Assembly: GCA_035556655.1 (NCBI GenBank)
Contig: DATMFW010000016.1
Location: forward strand, 1 to 37,642
DNA from: JBDSKH01 sp035556655
Lineage (GTDB): Bacteria; Actinomycetota; Actinomycetes; Actinomycetales; Microbacteriaceae
Length of the DNA stretch: 37,642 bases
Direction: 5' to 3'
A program made the position numbers and the translations under genes. The notes below the pieces were generated by a model. It saw nothing but the letters and a program-made list of their open reading frames with translations. It did not search any database and had not been told where the DNA came from. This document shows, piece after piece, positions 7,588-15,068 of the stretch (position 1 is its first letter; each line of letters starts with the position of its first letter).

Positions 7588-8312
7588 GCCGCCGCCCCGC
7601 GTCCTGGCACGCCGCGACGGTGATCGCCGTCGCCCCCGAGACCCCGACGGCGCGACGCATCACCCTCGACGTGCCGACCTGGCCGGGCAATGACGCGGGG
7701 TCGCACCTCGACGTGCGGCTGACGGCACCCGACGGCTACCAGGCGCAGCGCTCGTACTCGGTGGCGTCGGCCGGCGAGGGCACCACCGTGGTGCTCGGGG
7801 TCGACGAGGTGCCGGACGGCGAGGTGTCGCCGTTCCTCGTGGAGGACCTCGCCGTGGGCGACCGGATCGAGGTGCACGGGCCGCTGGGGGCGTTCTTCGT
7901 CTGGACGCCGCCGGCGCCGGGTAGCACTCCCGCCCCGGTCCAGTTGATCGCCGGGGGTTCGGGCGTGGTGCCACTCGTGGCGATGCTCTCGGCGCACCGC
8001 GCCGCCGGGGACGCGACCGAGTTCCGCCTCCTCTACTCGGTGCGCGCCCCCGCCGACGTGTTCTTCCGCGCCGAACTCGACGCCTCGACGGGCGTGGAGT
8101 ACGTGTTCACCCGCGAGGCCCCCGACGGCTGGGCGACCCCGCCCGGACGGGTCACCCGCGAGACCCTGCGGACCCTCACCGTGCCGCCGGAACGCGAACC
8201 CCGCATCTACGTCTGCGGTCCGACCCCGTTCGTCGAGGCCGTCGCGAACTGGCTGGTCGAGCTCGGGCACCCCACGGCGAACATCCGCACCGAGAGATTC
8301 GGAGGATCCTGA
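7584..8312 (+). CDS. Ferredoxin--NADP reductase family oxidoreductase
   Basis: The 242-residue protein should pass electrons between NAD(P)H and the preceding molybdoenzyme. It has an FAD-binding beta-barrel with R-S-Y-S at 56-59, a nucleotide-binding domain with GGSGVVP at 124-130, and the C-terminal C-G-P (212-214) of the FNR superfamily. It lacks the plant-type 2Fe-2S domain often fused to such reductases, so electrons must go directly or through another carrier. The GTG start at 7584 overlaps the upstream stop as GTGA, and its own stop overlaps the next start as TGATG, so the three proteins are co-translated. Confidence 0.88.
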   Translation: MSRRPASWHAATVIAVAPETPTARRITLDVPTWPGNDAGSHLDVRLTAPDGYQAQRSYSVASAGEGTTVVLGVDEVPDGEVSPFLVEDLAVGDRIEVHGPLGAFFVWTPPAPGSTPAPVQLIAGGSGVVPLVAMLSAHRAAGDATEFRLLYSVRAPADVFFRAELDASTGVEYVFTREAPDGWATPPGRVTRETLRTLTVPPEREPRIYVCGPTPFVEAVANWLVELGHPTANIRTERFGGS

Positions 8313-8599
8313 TGCAGCACCTCGACGGAAACGTGCTGGCGGGCCCGCTCGCCGGGTTGTTCGCGTTCGACGTGACCACCGCATCCGCGCGCTGTGCGGG
8401 GTGCGGCGAACTGGCGATGCTCGCCCAGGCGATGGTCTACGCGGATGCGATGGGTTACGTCGCGCGCTGCGCCTCCTGCGACGCGGTGCTCGCGACGGTC
8501 GTCGTCGAGTCCGAGCGCACGTGGATCAGCCTGCAGGGGCTGAGCGCGTTGGAGGTCCCCGTTCTTCGTGAGGACGAAGCGCCGGCGCGGACCCTCTAG
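8312..8599 (+). CDS. Small zinc-ribbon protein (DUF6510-like)
   Basis: The 95-residue product has two Cys pairs, C-A-G-C at 28-31 and C-A-S-C at 53-56, spaced as a zinc ribbon. I associate it with the DUF6510 family from memory of its usual place behind a sulfite-oxidase-like enzyme and a ferredoxin reductase; no function is established that I know of. A GGAGGAT ribosome-binding site and a TGATG overlap tie it to the reductase gene. A structural or electron-transfer partner role in the molybdoenzyme complex is possible but is inference. Its TAG stop shares the palindrome CTAG (8596-8599) with the facing gene's stop. Confidence 0.8.
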   Translation: MQHLDGNVLAGPLAGLFAFDVTTASARCAGCGELAMLAQAMVYADAMGYVARCASCDAVLATVVVESERTWISLQGLSALEVPVLREDEAPARTL

Positions 8600-9603
8600 C
8601 GACTGAGCTGCGCTACGGGGGCGAAGCCCTCCTCGAACATCCGCATCCAGTTGCCGCCGATGATCTTCTCGATGTCGTCTTGCGCGAGGCCGACTTGACT
8701 CATGCCTTCGACGAGGTTCGGGAAGTCGGCGGGCGTACGGAAGAACTCGGGCCACGGAAGCCAGCCCTGGCGGTCAGCGGTCGCGGGGCCCAGTTGCACC
8801 TGGTGCGACCAGCGTCCCTTGCGAATCCATTGCAGCTTGTCATCGTCCCAGCCGTGGCTGGAGTCGCTGCCGATGGCGACGTGGTCGATCCCGACGACGT
8901 CGATGGCCCGCAGGACGAGCTCGTTCCACTGCGACAGGTCGATGGGCCCGTTGCCGGTGAGGTGCGGGTACGGTGCGAGGCCGAGGATGCCGCCACGCTC
9001 GACGAGCGCGCGGAGGATCTCGTCGCTCTTGTTGCGCGGATGCGGGTATACCGACGCGGGGTTGGCGTGAGTGATCGCGACGGGCCGGGACGAGATGTCG
9101 ATGGCCTCGCGCGTGGTGCGCGGCCCGACGTGCGACAGGTCTACGACCATGCCGACGCGGTTCATCTCCTGAATCACGTAGCTGCCGAAGCGGGTCACGC
9201 CGCCGTCGACGGGGTCATAGCAACTCGACCCGACATGGTTCTGGATGTTGTAGGTCAGTTGGGCGAACCGGATCCCGAGGTCCCAGAACACCTGGACCAT
9301 GTCCAGGTCGTCCTCGAAGGGCGAGGCGTTCTGGAATCCGAGGATGACGGCGATGCGGCCCGACGCCGCGATCTCACGGACGTCGGCAGCGGTGCGGGCC
9401 ATCGCGATCAGGTCCGAGTGTTCACGGAACATCCGGTTCCAGGTCCCCAGGATGTCCAGGGTGGTCCTGGCGTCCTCCCAGATGACGACCGTCGCGTGCA
9501 CGCATGAGATGCCGCCCGACCGAATGTCCTCGAACTGCTTCCGGTCGAAGTTGCTGCTCTGCAGTCCGTCGACGACGACCTGCGTGGTCGGCTCCGATGT
9601 CAT
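8596..9603 (-). CDS. Peptidase M19 (membrane dipeptidase) family protein with altered metal site
   Basis: The 335-residue protein has the amidohydrolase-like TIM barrel of renal dipeptidases: V-D-L-S-H (His158), A-I-T-H-A-N-P (His179), the H-P-R-N segment and I-G-S-D (Asp247). The amino-terminal H-x-D of dipeptidases is missing: D-G-H-x-D has become D-G-L-Q-S at 12-16. The bridging Glu position appears to be Gln91 (G-F-Q-N-A). The protein may therefore not be a two-metal dipeptidase. I recall other M19 proteins opening D-G-L in catabolic loci, so this may be a real subfamily. It has a GGAG/GGGG ribosome-binding site and its own promoter region behind the hydroxyacid dehydrogenase gene. No signal peptide. 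Confidence 0.82.
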   Translation of the reverse strand: MTSEPTTQVVVDGLQSSNFDRKQFEDIRSGGISCVHATVVIWEDARTTLDILGTWNRMFREHSDLIAMARTAADVREIAASGRIAVILGFQNASPFEDDLDMVQVFWDLGIRFAQLTYNIQNHVGSSCYDPVDGGVTRFGSYVIQEMNRVGMVVDLSHVGPRTTREAIDISSRPVAITHANPASVYPHPRNKSDEILRALVERGGILGLAPYPHLTGNGPIDLSQWNELVLRAIDVVGIDHVAIGSDSSHGWDDDKLQWIRKGRWSHQVQLGPATADRQGWLPWPEFFRTPADFPNLVEGMSQVGLAQDDIEKIIGGNWMRMFEEGFAPVAQLSR

Positions 9604-9707
9604 CGTTCCCCACTCCGCGTATGAGGGCCAGTTATGTCTGACCCATTACCTATAGTTCCTACCTTGGAACACTTGCCCTGTCAAATAATGCAGGTAAAGC
9701 GTCTGAC
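9604..9707 (-). promoter_or_regulatory. Promoter region of the M19 gene with two GTCTGACC copies
   Basis: This 104-bp stretch is AT-rich compared with its surroundings. On the minus strand it reads TTGACA (9684-9679), a 17-nt spacer and TAGGAA (9661-9656), so the M19 gene can be transcribed apart from the operon upstream. GTCTGACC occurs twice on the plus strand, at 9636-9643 and 9701-9708, flanking the promoter. GTCTGAC fits the GT-N3-AC core of FadR-type operators and resembles sites near the regulator at 16823-16833, so it may be the operator of that regulator. Confidence 0.5.
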
Positions 9708-10700
9708 CTATTCCACGCCGCCTGGTCTCCGGGGATGTCCCGGTCGGTTGACCATTTGCTCGGACTCATCGCCCGTCCACCAGGCGAGGATGGCGCGGGC
9801 GGGTGCCAGGGCGTATTCGCGCAGCGTCGCCCGAGATGCAAAAGCCACGTGGGGCGTCGCGATCACACGCGGATGCCGCAGGAGCGGATCATCCACTGCC
9901 GGCGGTTCGGGGTCGGTGACGTCGAGCCCCGCAGAACGGATCCGCCCGTCCTCGAGACCGCGCAGAAGCGCCGCGGAGTCGATGAGACTGCCCCGCGACA
10001 CGTTGATGATCGAGACGCCCACCTTGACCGACGCGAGGCGTTCGGGGCTGAGCATCCGGTACGTCTCCGGGGTCGCCGGCACGTGCAGGCTCACGACGTC
10101 CGACTGCGCGAGCAGGTCGTCGAGACCCACCCAGTCGGCGCCCTCGACCGGTCGTCGGGATGCGAGCGGATCGTAGAGCAGCGTGCGGTCGAACAGTCCC
10201 GACGCCCGCTCGTGGAACGCCTGGCCGATGCGGCCGAAGCCCGCGATACCCAGGGTCAGCGAGCTCAGCCGTCGCGGCGCCCCGTACCCGACGGCGTCCC
10301 AGACGCCCGCCGCGACCGTCGCAGCGGTGGGTACGATATTCCGCTCGAGCGCCAACAGCAGCGCCAGCGCATGCGTCGCGACCTCCTCTGTCGCATGGGC
10401 AGGCACATTGCAGACACGGATCCCGAGACGGTCCGCCGCGTCGATGTCGACCATGTCGAACCCCACTGAGAGGGTGGCGACGACGCCGACCGAGGGGGCG
10501 GCGTCCAGAATGCCGGCGCCGATCGAGTGATATCCGCACACGATCGCCACGGCATCCGCTGCTGCCCTTCTGATGTCGTCGTCGCTTGCGTCCTGCAGCA
10601 CCACCACATCGAACCCGGTGCTCTCGAGGAGTTCGATCCCGGCGCGGGGATCGAGGTCGCTCACGTCCGTATAGACGACGCGAGGGCGCGCTCTTGTCAT
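9708..10700 (-). CDS. D-2-hydroxyacid dehydrogenase family, NAD-dependent
   Basis: The 330-residue protein should interconvert a 2-keto acid and a D-2-hydroxy acid. The Rossmann loop GFGRIG is at 154-159, and Asp178 after the next strand (L-L-Y-D-P) predicts NAD rather than NADP. The catalytic trio is intact: Arg236 (N-V-S-R-G-S), Glu265 (D-P-E-P) and His284 (T-P-H-V). There is no ACT domain, so it is not a standard serine-pathway phosphoglycerate dehydrogenase; the intact ilv operon and this catabolic setting also argue against a biosynthetic role. The ATG at 10700 overlaps the RidA stop as ATGA. The substrate is unknown. Confidence 0.86.
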   Translation of the reverse strand: MTRARPRVVYTDVSDLDPRAGIELLESTGFDVVVLQDASDDDIRRAAADAVAIVCGYHSIGAGILDAAPSVGVVATLSVGFDMVDIDAADRLGIRVCNVPAHATEEVATHALALLLALERNIVPTAATVAAGVWDAVGYGAPRRLSSLTLGIAGFGRIGQAFHERASGLFDRTLLYDPLASRRPVEGADWVGLDDLLAQSDVVSLHVPATPETYRMLSPERLASVKVGVSIINVSRGSLIDSAALLRGLEDGRIRSAGLDVTDPEPPAVDDPLLRHPRVIATPHVAFASRATLREYALAPARAILAWWTGDESEQMVNRPGHPRRPGGVE

Positions 10701-11056
10701 CCGCGTCTCACCGCCGTAGCTAGGACCTCGACGCGATGCCCCGCCACCAGCGAGACGCCGAATGTCGCGCGTGCGGGGAACGGCGCCGAGAAGTGGCGGC
10801 GGTAGACGGCGTCGAACACGGGGAAATCCTCGAGGTCGGCGAGCAGGCACTCCATGCGCACCACCGAGTCCAGGTCACTGCCCGCAGCAGCCAGGGTTGC
10901 GGCCAGCTCGCGGAGCGCCTCGTCGACCTCGTCGGCGAAGTCTCCGCCCGGGGTTCCGACGTGGCCGGCGGTGAAGACGAGCCCCTCCGCCGCGACGGCA
11001 GGCGAGTAGGCACCGAGCGGAGGCGGTGAGTCTTCGGGCGTGATGTGGTCGAGCAT
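10697..11056 (-). CDS. RidA family enamine/imine deaminase
   Basis: The 119-residue protein belongs to the RidA/YjgF/UK114 family, which hydrolyses reactive imines and enamines to keto acids and ammonia. The key positions are present: Tyr17 in L-G-A-Y-S-P-A, Arg96 in P-A-R-A-T-F-G-V, which binds the substrate carboxylate, and Glu110 in V-E-V-L-A-T-A. The ATG at 11056 follows a GCAGGAA ribosome-binding site and gives the normal family length; a longer frame adds an unrelated leader. Sitting between an imine-reductase-family gene and a hydroxyacid dehydrogenase, it implies that the pathway passes through an imine. Confidence 0.9.
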   Translation of the reverse strand: MLDHITPEDSPPPLGAYSPAVAAEGLVFTAGHVGTPGGDFADEVDEALRELAATLAAAGSDLDSVVRMECLLADLEDFPVFDAVYRRHFSAPFPARATFGVSLVAGHRVEVLATAVRRG

Positions 11057-11067
11057 GAGGTTCCTGC

Positions 11068-11973
11068 CTAAGCGGTGAGAGTGATGCAGTGGGAGGCGAG
11101 TACCAGGTCCTGCCACGCCATTCCCGAGCCGAGATAGACGGTCGGACCGGGCGGCGGGAGAAACGGCTCGCGGACGAGCCGGGACAGCGTCGTGATGCCG
11201 CGCGGAACGACACCGTCGGCCTGCGCGAGAAGTAGATTGCCGTTCTCGCGGGAGGAGTTGGCCATCGACTCGACGATGGCGTACGAACGCCCCACCGTCG
11301 CCGAGTCGACCTCACGGGCGTCGGGTTCGTGAGAGCCGATCGCGATGACCATCGCGTCGTCCCGGAGCGCCGTGCCGTCGAAGAGCGGCGAACGAGAAGT
11401 CGTCGCGCAGACCACCACCGATGCTTCACCCACGGCACGGGCGCCCGCGGGCTCGGCACTGATCCCCTCGGCCGCCAGTTCCGCGAGGAAGGCCGCGAGC
11501 TTGCCCCGATCACGCGCGACGATCCGCACCCGCGCCAACTCGCGCGCGGACGCGATGGCCCGGAGGTGAGATCCCGCTTGCACGCCGGACCCGAACACCA
11601 CCAGATCGACGGGTCCGGATGACGCGACCGTGTCGAGCGCCAGCGCGCTCACCGCCGCGGTCCGGATGCGCGTGAGCTCGGTCGCATCGAGGAGGCCGAT
11701 GGGCGTCAGAGTCTGAGCGTCGAAGAGTGCGTACGTGCCCTGCACGCGGGCGCGCACCGGGTGGGGCCGGCCATCGACCGTCACCAGCTTCACGCCGAGA
11801 TGTCCCCGCCACTCGGCAGGCATCAGCAGCATCGACCCGGCCGTGACCGGAACGGCGGTGCGCGGCGCCTCTGCCTCCGGGTCGAGCCCGTCCCGTAGGG
11901 CGTCGCGGATCAGCTGCACGGCAGTGCGCGGCGGGAGCGCCCGCCGGAGCGCGGCGCTGTCGAGGACGAGCAC
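11068..11973 (-). CDS. Ornithine cyclodeaminase / mu-crystallin family reductase
   Basis: The 301-residue protein has the family layout: Lys62 (G-V-K-L-V-T), R-I-R-T at 102-105 in the substrate domain and the dinucleotide loop GSGVQAG at 128-134. True ornithine cyclodeaminases carry a catalytic Asp in G-x-D-x-P-G; here the place reads G-S-H-E-P-D-A-R-E-V-D with His215. That resembles the P-D-x-R-E-L pattern of ketimine reductases and mu-crystallin more than ornithine cyclodeaminase. A role as imine or cyclic ketimine reductase, or alanine-dehydrogenase-like enzyme, is more likely than proline formation from ornithine. GTG start at 11973 with an AGAGGGG ribosome-binding site; 11 bp before RidA. 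Confidence 0.8.
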   Translation of the reverse strand: MLVLDSAALRRALPPRTAVQLIRDALRDGLDPEAEAPRTAVPVTAGSMLLMPAEWRGHLGVKLVTVDGRPHPVRARVQGTYALFDAQTLTPIGLLDATELTRIRTAAVSALALDTVASSGPVDLVVFGSGVQAGSHLRAIASARELARVRIVARDRGKLAAFLAELAAEGISAEPAGARAVGEASVVVCATTSRSPLFDGTALRDDAMVIAIGSHEPDAREVDSATVGRSYAIVESMANSSRENGNLLLAQADGVVPRGITTLSRLVREPFLPPPGPTVYLGSGMAWQDLVLASHCITLTA

Positions 11974-12013
11974 GGGCGGCCCCTCTGAGTCGTACGGAGG
12001 TCGGTGTCTGGGA

Positions 12014-12048
12014 CCGCCCGCCCGGCGCTCGTGGCACCGGGCGGGCGG
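12014..12048 (-). terminator. Strong GC hairpin between the binding-protein gene and the reductase gene
   Basis: CCGCCCGCCCGG (12014-12025) and CCGGGCGGGCGG (12037-12048) are a perfect 12-bp inverted repeat with an 11-nt loop, placed 7 nt beyond the stop of the binding-protein gene and within its operon. No T-run follows on the minus strand. It would partly stop transcription or shield the 3' end of the upstream message, raising binding protein over the enzymes that follow. Confidence 0.65.
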
Positions 12049-12054
12049 GAGGCG

Positions 12055-12915
12055 TCAGAACGTCGAGTACGGCTCGGCGACGTCGGACGAGCGCGAGATG
12101 CCGTATTTCTCGAAGATGTCCCCGACCTCGCCCGCTTCGCGCAGAGTCGCGAGGTTGTCATTGATGGCGGACTGCAACCCGGGGTTGTCCTTGCTCACCG
12201 GGAAGTTGGTCTGCCCCGGCGCCGCGGTCGCGGCGACCGCGTCGTCCGGTGCGGGGATGTGCACCTCGACCTGGTCCTCGAGACCCGCCAGCTGGATCTG
12301 CCGGATCGCGGTCGGCTCCGAATTGATGATCGCCTCGATGCGCCCCGCGGCCAGATCGGCGTAGGAGGCCTCGAGCGTCTCGTACAGCTTCTGGTCGTCG
12401 CCGATCAGGGCCTGCACGTCGTCGACCCAGAGGGAACCGATGGTCGAGCCGACCAGGTGACCCTTCAGGTCCTGCACCTGCTCGATCCCGGACCCCTTCA
12501 TCGACGCGATCGCCAGCTGAACGGTGATCACCGGGTCGCTGAGCAGCACGATCTTGCTGCGCTCCTCGGTCCGGTACCAGCTGCCGAGCGTGGTGTCGGC
12601 ACGGCCGGACTCGACCGACGGGATCATCGCGGCGACGTTGCCGGGGACGATCTTGATCTGCAGGCACTCCATCTCGGCGATCCGGGTGAGGATCTCGCCC
12701 TCGGCGCCCGTGAGCGCGTCACCCTCGCTGTCGGCGAACGGGGGGTTCGGGAAGTGGGCGACCGTCAGGTAGCCCTCCTCGATCGTCGTGATGTCGTGCG
12801 CGGGCACACACTCCTCGTCGGTCGGGGGTGCTGCGGTCGGATCGCTGCACGCCGCCAGCATGGCGACCATGGCCGCCGGCACGAGCAGCACAGCGGCGAG
12901 GCGATTGCGTTTCAT
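12055..12915 (-). CDS. Amino-acid-type ABC transporter substrate-binding lipoprotein
   Basis: The 286-residue protein is a family 3 periplasmic-type binding protein anchored by lipid: the signal peptide ends in M-L-A-A-C with Cys23. The ligand-carboxylate Arg of amino acid receptors is kept as Arg119 (T-E-E-R-S-K, matching T-D-E-R-K-K of GlnH). The Asp that normally grips the alpha-ammonium (L-H-D-T-P-N in GlnH) aligns with Ser199 in I-I-N-S-E-P-T. This points to a carboxylate whose nitrogen is not a free ammonium. A strong AAGGAG precedes the start. The gene lies 36 bp after its permease and before a hairpin that may raise its level. The ligand is unknown. Confidence 0.88.
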   Translation of the reverse strand: MKRNRLAAVLLVPAAMVAMLAACSDPTAAPPTDEECVPAHDITTIEEGYLTVAHFPNPPFADSEGDALTGAEGEILTRIAEMECLQIKIVPGNVAAMIPSVESGRADTTLGSWYRTEERSKIVLLSDPVITVQLAIASMKGSGIEQVQDLKGHLVGSTIGSLWVDDVQALIGDDQKLYETLEASYADLAAGRIEAIINSEPTAIRQIQLAGLEDQVEVHIPAPDDAVAATAAPGQTNFPVSKDNPGLQSAINDNLATLREAGEVGDIFEKYGISRSSDVAEPYSTF

Positions 12916-12951
12916 GGTGACTCCTTGTGTTGATGGGTGGGTGGGTGATGG

Positions 12952-13608
12952 TCAAGCAAGGTGGCGGCTGAGGCGTCGTTCCAGACGTCTGACGAGGAGG
13001 GCCGCCGGGATCGCGACGACGGCGTACAGGACCGCCGCCACCACGAACGTGTCGAGGTAGCGGAACGTGACGCTGCCGCGCAGGTACGCCGCGTGCATGA
13101 TCTCCGGAAGCGTGATCGCATAGGCCAGCGAGGTCAGCTGGAACGTGATGATCGCGAGGTTCATGAGCGGCGGGATCGCGATCCGCGCGGCCTGCGGAAG
13201 CAGGATGAAGCGCAGGGTGTCGCGCGCGTTCAGCCCCGAGGCGATGGCCGCCTCGCGCTGGCCCGGCGGGATCGCGTGGATACTCGAGCGGAACATGTCG
13301 GCCGAGTAGGCGCCGATCGACCAGGTGAACGCGATGATCGCCGACGGCATGGCATCCAGCCGGACGCCCACCTCGGGCAGCCCGCGATAGACGAGATACA
13401 GGATGACGAGCAACGGCATGCCCCGGCCGAGTTCGACGACCACGAGCGTTGCGATGCGCACCAACCTGACGCGGTTGTCGAGCAGCACGCCGAGCAGCAG
13501 GCCCAGCGGGTAGGCGAGCGCGATGGTGGTAGCGGCCAGCTGGGCGGCGTTGCGGAGACCGGGCGCGAGGGCGACGAGGTCGCCGATGAACTCCTCGAAC
13601 ATCCCCAT
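12952..13608 (-). CDS. Amino-acid-type ABC transporter permease, second subunit
   Basis: The 218-residue membrane protein is one of two HisM/GlnP-type permeases. It has about five hydrophobic segments and the EAA loop R-E-A-A-I-A-S-G-L followed by L-P-Q-A-A-R-I-A-I-P-P. The motif E-L-G-R-G-M-P-L-L-V corresponds to the conserved E-x-x-R-G-T-P of the polar amino acid permeases. ATG 13608 overlaps the stop of the preceding permease as TGATG; a second ATG two codons later is an alternative. It forms a heterodimer with the next listed permease. Confidence 0.9.
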   Translation of the reverse strand: MGMFEEFIGDLVALAPGLRNAAQLAATTIALAYPLGLLLGVLLDNRVRLVRIATLVVVELGRGMPLLVILYLVYRGLPEVGVRLDAMPSAIIAFTWSIGAYSADMFRSSIHAIPPGQREAAIASGLNARDTLRFILLPQAARIAIPPLMNLAIITFQLTSLAYAITLPEIMHAAYLRGSVTFRYLDTFVVAAVLYAVVAIPAALLVRRLERRLSRHLA

Positions 13609-14252
13609 CACCCCACCGAGAACTTCGCGCGCATGCGGCTGTCGACCCGACGAGCAGCCAGGGCAAGAGGGAGGCTGAGCAGCAGGTACACGACGCCGAC
13701 CACCAGGAACGTCGTGAGGCCGTCCCCCGTGCGTTGCGTGACCACGCCGCCGCGGAACGTGAGCTCGACCACGCCGATCGTCGAGGCGAGCGCCGAGTCC
13801 TTGAGCAGCCCGATGGCGTAGGTCGCCATGGTCGGGACGATCACGCGCTGCATCTGCGGCAGCACGATGAGGCGCCTGCGATCCATGCGGCTGAGCCCCA
13901 GCGCGTCGCTGGCCTCCCACTGACCGCGCGAGAGGCCGGCGAGACCGCCGCGGTAGATCTCGGCGATATGGGCGGCGCTGGCGACACCGAGCGTGAGGAT
14001 CGCGGAGCTCCACGGGTCGAGGCGGATGCCGATCTGAGGCAGTCCGAAGAACACCAGGAACAGCCAGACCAGGTTGGGCACGCCACGCAGGACCTCGATG
14101 ACCGCGACCGCCGGCATCCGCACGATCGCGTGCCGGGATCTGCGCAACCAGGCCAGCGGCATCCCGACTACCGTGCCGATCGCGAGGGCGCCGAAGGTGA
14201 CGCCCACTGTCCCGAGCACGCCGAGCGCGATGTAACCGAAGTACTCGAACAT
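13608..14252 (-). CDS. Amino-acid-type ABC transporter permease, first subunit
   Basis: The 214-residue membrane protein is the other half of the transporter channel. It shows E-V-L-R-G-V-P-N-L-V near residue 53, the family motif of polar amino acid permeases, and the EAA region W-E-A-S-D-A-L-G-L followed by L-P-Q-M-Q-R-V-I-V-P. It starts inside the ATPase stop (TGATG at 14254-14250) and ends overlapping the second permease in the same way, so the three proteins are tightly coupled for equal synthesis. Confidence 0.9.
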   Translation of the reverse strand: MFEYFGYIALGVLGTVGVTFGALAIGTVVGMPLAWLRRSRHAIVRMPAVAVIEVLRGVPNLVWLFLVFFGLPQIGIRLDPWSSAILTLGVASAAHIAEIYRGGLAGLSRGQWEASDALGLSRMDRRRLIVLPQMQRVIVPTMATYAIGLLKDSALASTIGVVELTFRGGVVTQRTGDGLTTFLVVGVVYLLLSLPLALAARRVDSRMRAKFSVG

Positions 14253-15046
14253 CAGCGACCCAGGACCGCCGCGAGGAACTGCTGGGTACGGGGGTGGGTC
14301 GGGGACTCCATGACCGTCTTCGGGTCGCCCTCCTCGACGATCGAGCCGTCGACCATGACGACGACCCGGTCCGAGACGTCGTGCGCGAACGCCATCTCAT
14401 GTGTGACGACGAGCATCGTCATGCCCTCGTGCGCGAGCTCCTTCATGACGGCGAGCACCTCGGCGCCGACTTCGGGGTCGAGTGCCGAGGTCGGTTCGTC
14501 GAACAGCATCACGGCGGGGTCGAGTGCGAGCGCACGAGCGATGGCGACGCGCTGCTGCTGTCCGCCCGAGCATTTCCCCGGGTAGCTCTCCGCCTTCTCT
14601 GCCAGGCCAACACGATTCAGCAGCGCCATGGCGCGCGCCTCCGCGTCCTTCCGGGTGCGGCCGAGCACGCGCTCCTGGGGCAGCGCGATATTGCGCAACA
14701 CCGTGAGATGAGGGAACAGATTGAAGCTTTGGAACACCATGCCGACGTTGCGGCGGAGGTCGGCGATCTCGCGATCACGCCGCGGTCCAGCGCCGAAGAC
14801 GACTGACTTGTCGCCGACCTGCACGGTGCCGCTGGTCGGCACCTCAAGCTGGTTGATGCAGCGCAGGAACGTGCTCTTACCGGCACCGCTCGGTCCGATG
14901 ATCGACACCACCTCGCCGGCGGCGACCTCGAGCGACACGTCGCGCACGGCATAGGTCTCCCCGAACCGCATCGTCACGTCGGTCGTGCGCAACGAGACCG
15001 GAGCGTGACGCGCACCTTCGAGCAGTCCCTCGCTGACCTGGCTCAT
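14252..15046 (-). CDS. Amino-acid-type ABC transporter ATP-binding protein
   Basis: The 264-residue ATPase drives the importer. It has Walker A GPSGAGKST at 51-59, Q-loop V-F-Q-S-F-N-L-F-P-H, the signature C-S-G-G-Q-Q-Q-R (Cys in place of the usual Leu), Walker B with L-F-D-E-P-T-S-A-L-D-P and the H-loop V-T-H-E-M-A-F-A, all typical of GlnQ/HisP. The ATG at 15046 follows GGAAGGGG and lies 22 bp after the FAD oxidoreductase gene. Upstream in-frame codons translate antisense-like sequence and were left out. Confidence 0.93.
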   Translation of the reverse strand: MSQVSEGLLEGARHAPVSLRTTDVTMRFGETYAVRDVSLEVAAGEVVSIIGPSGAGKSTFLRCINQLEVPTSGTVQVGDKSVVFGAGPRRDREIADLRRNVGMVFQSFNLFPHLTVLRNIALPQERVLGRTRKDAEARAMALLNRVGLAEKAESYPGKCSGGQQQRVAIARALALDPAVMLFDEPTSALDPEVGAEVLAVMKELAHEGMTMLVVTHEMAFAHDVSDRVVVMVDGSIVEEGDPKTVMESPTHPRTQQFLAAVLGR

Positions 15047-15068
15047 GACCGTCCCCTTCCTTCGGTGT

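Noticed and set aside
12935..12945. Possible G-quadruplex in the permease to binding-protein gap
   Set aside because: Only three GGG runs are present; a fourth run is lacking, so a stable structure is unlikely.
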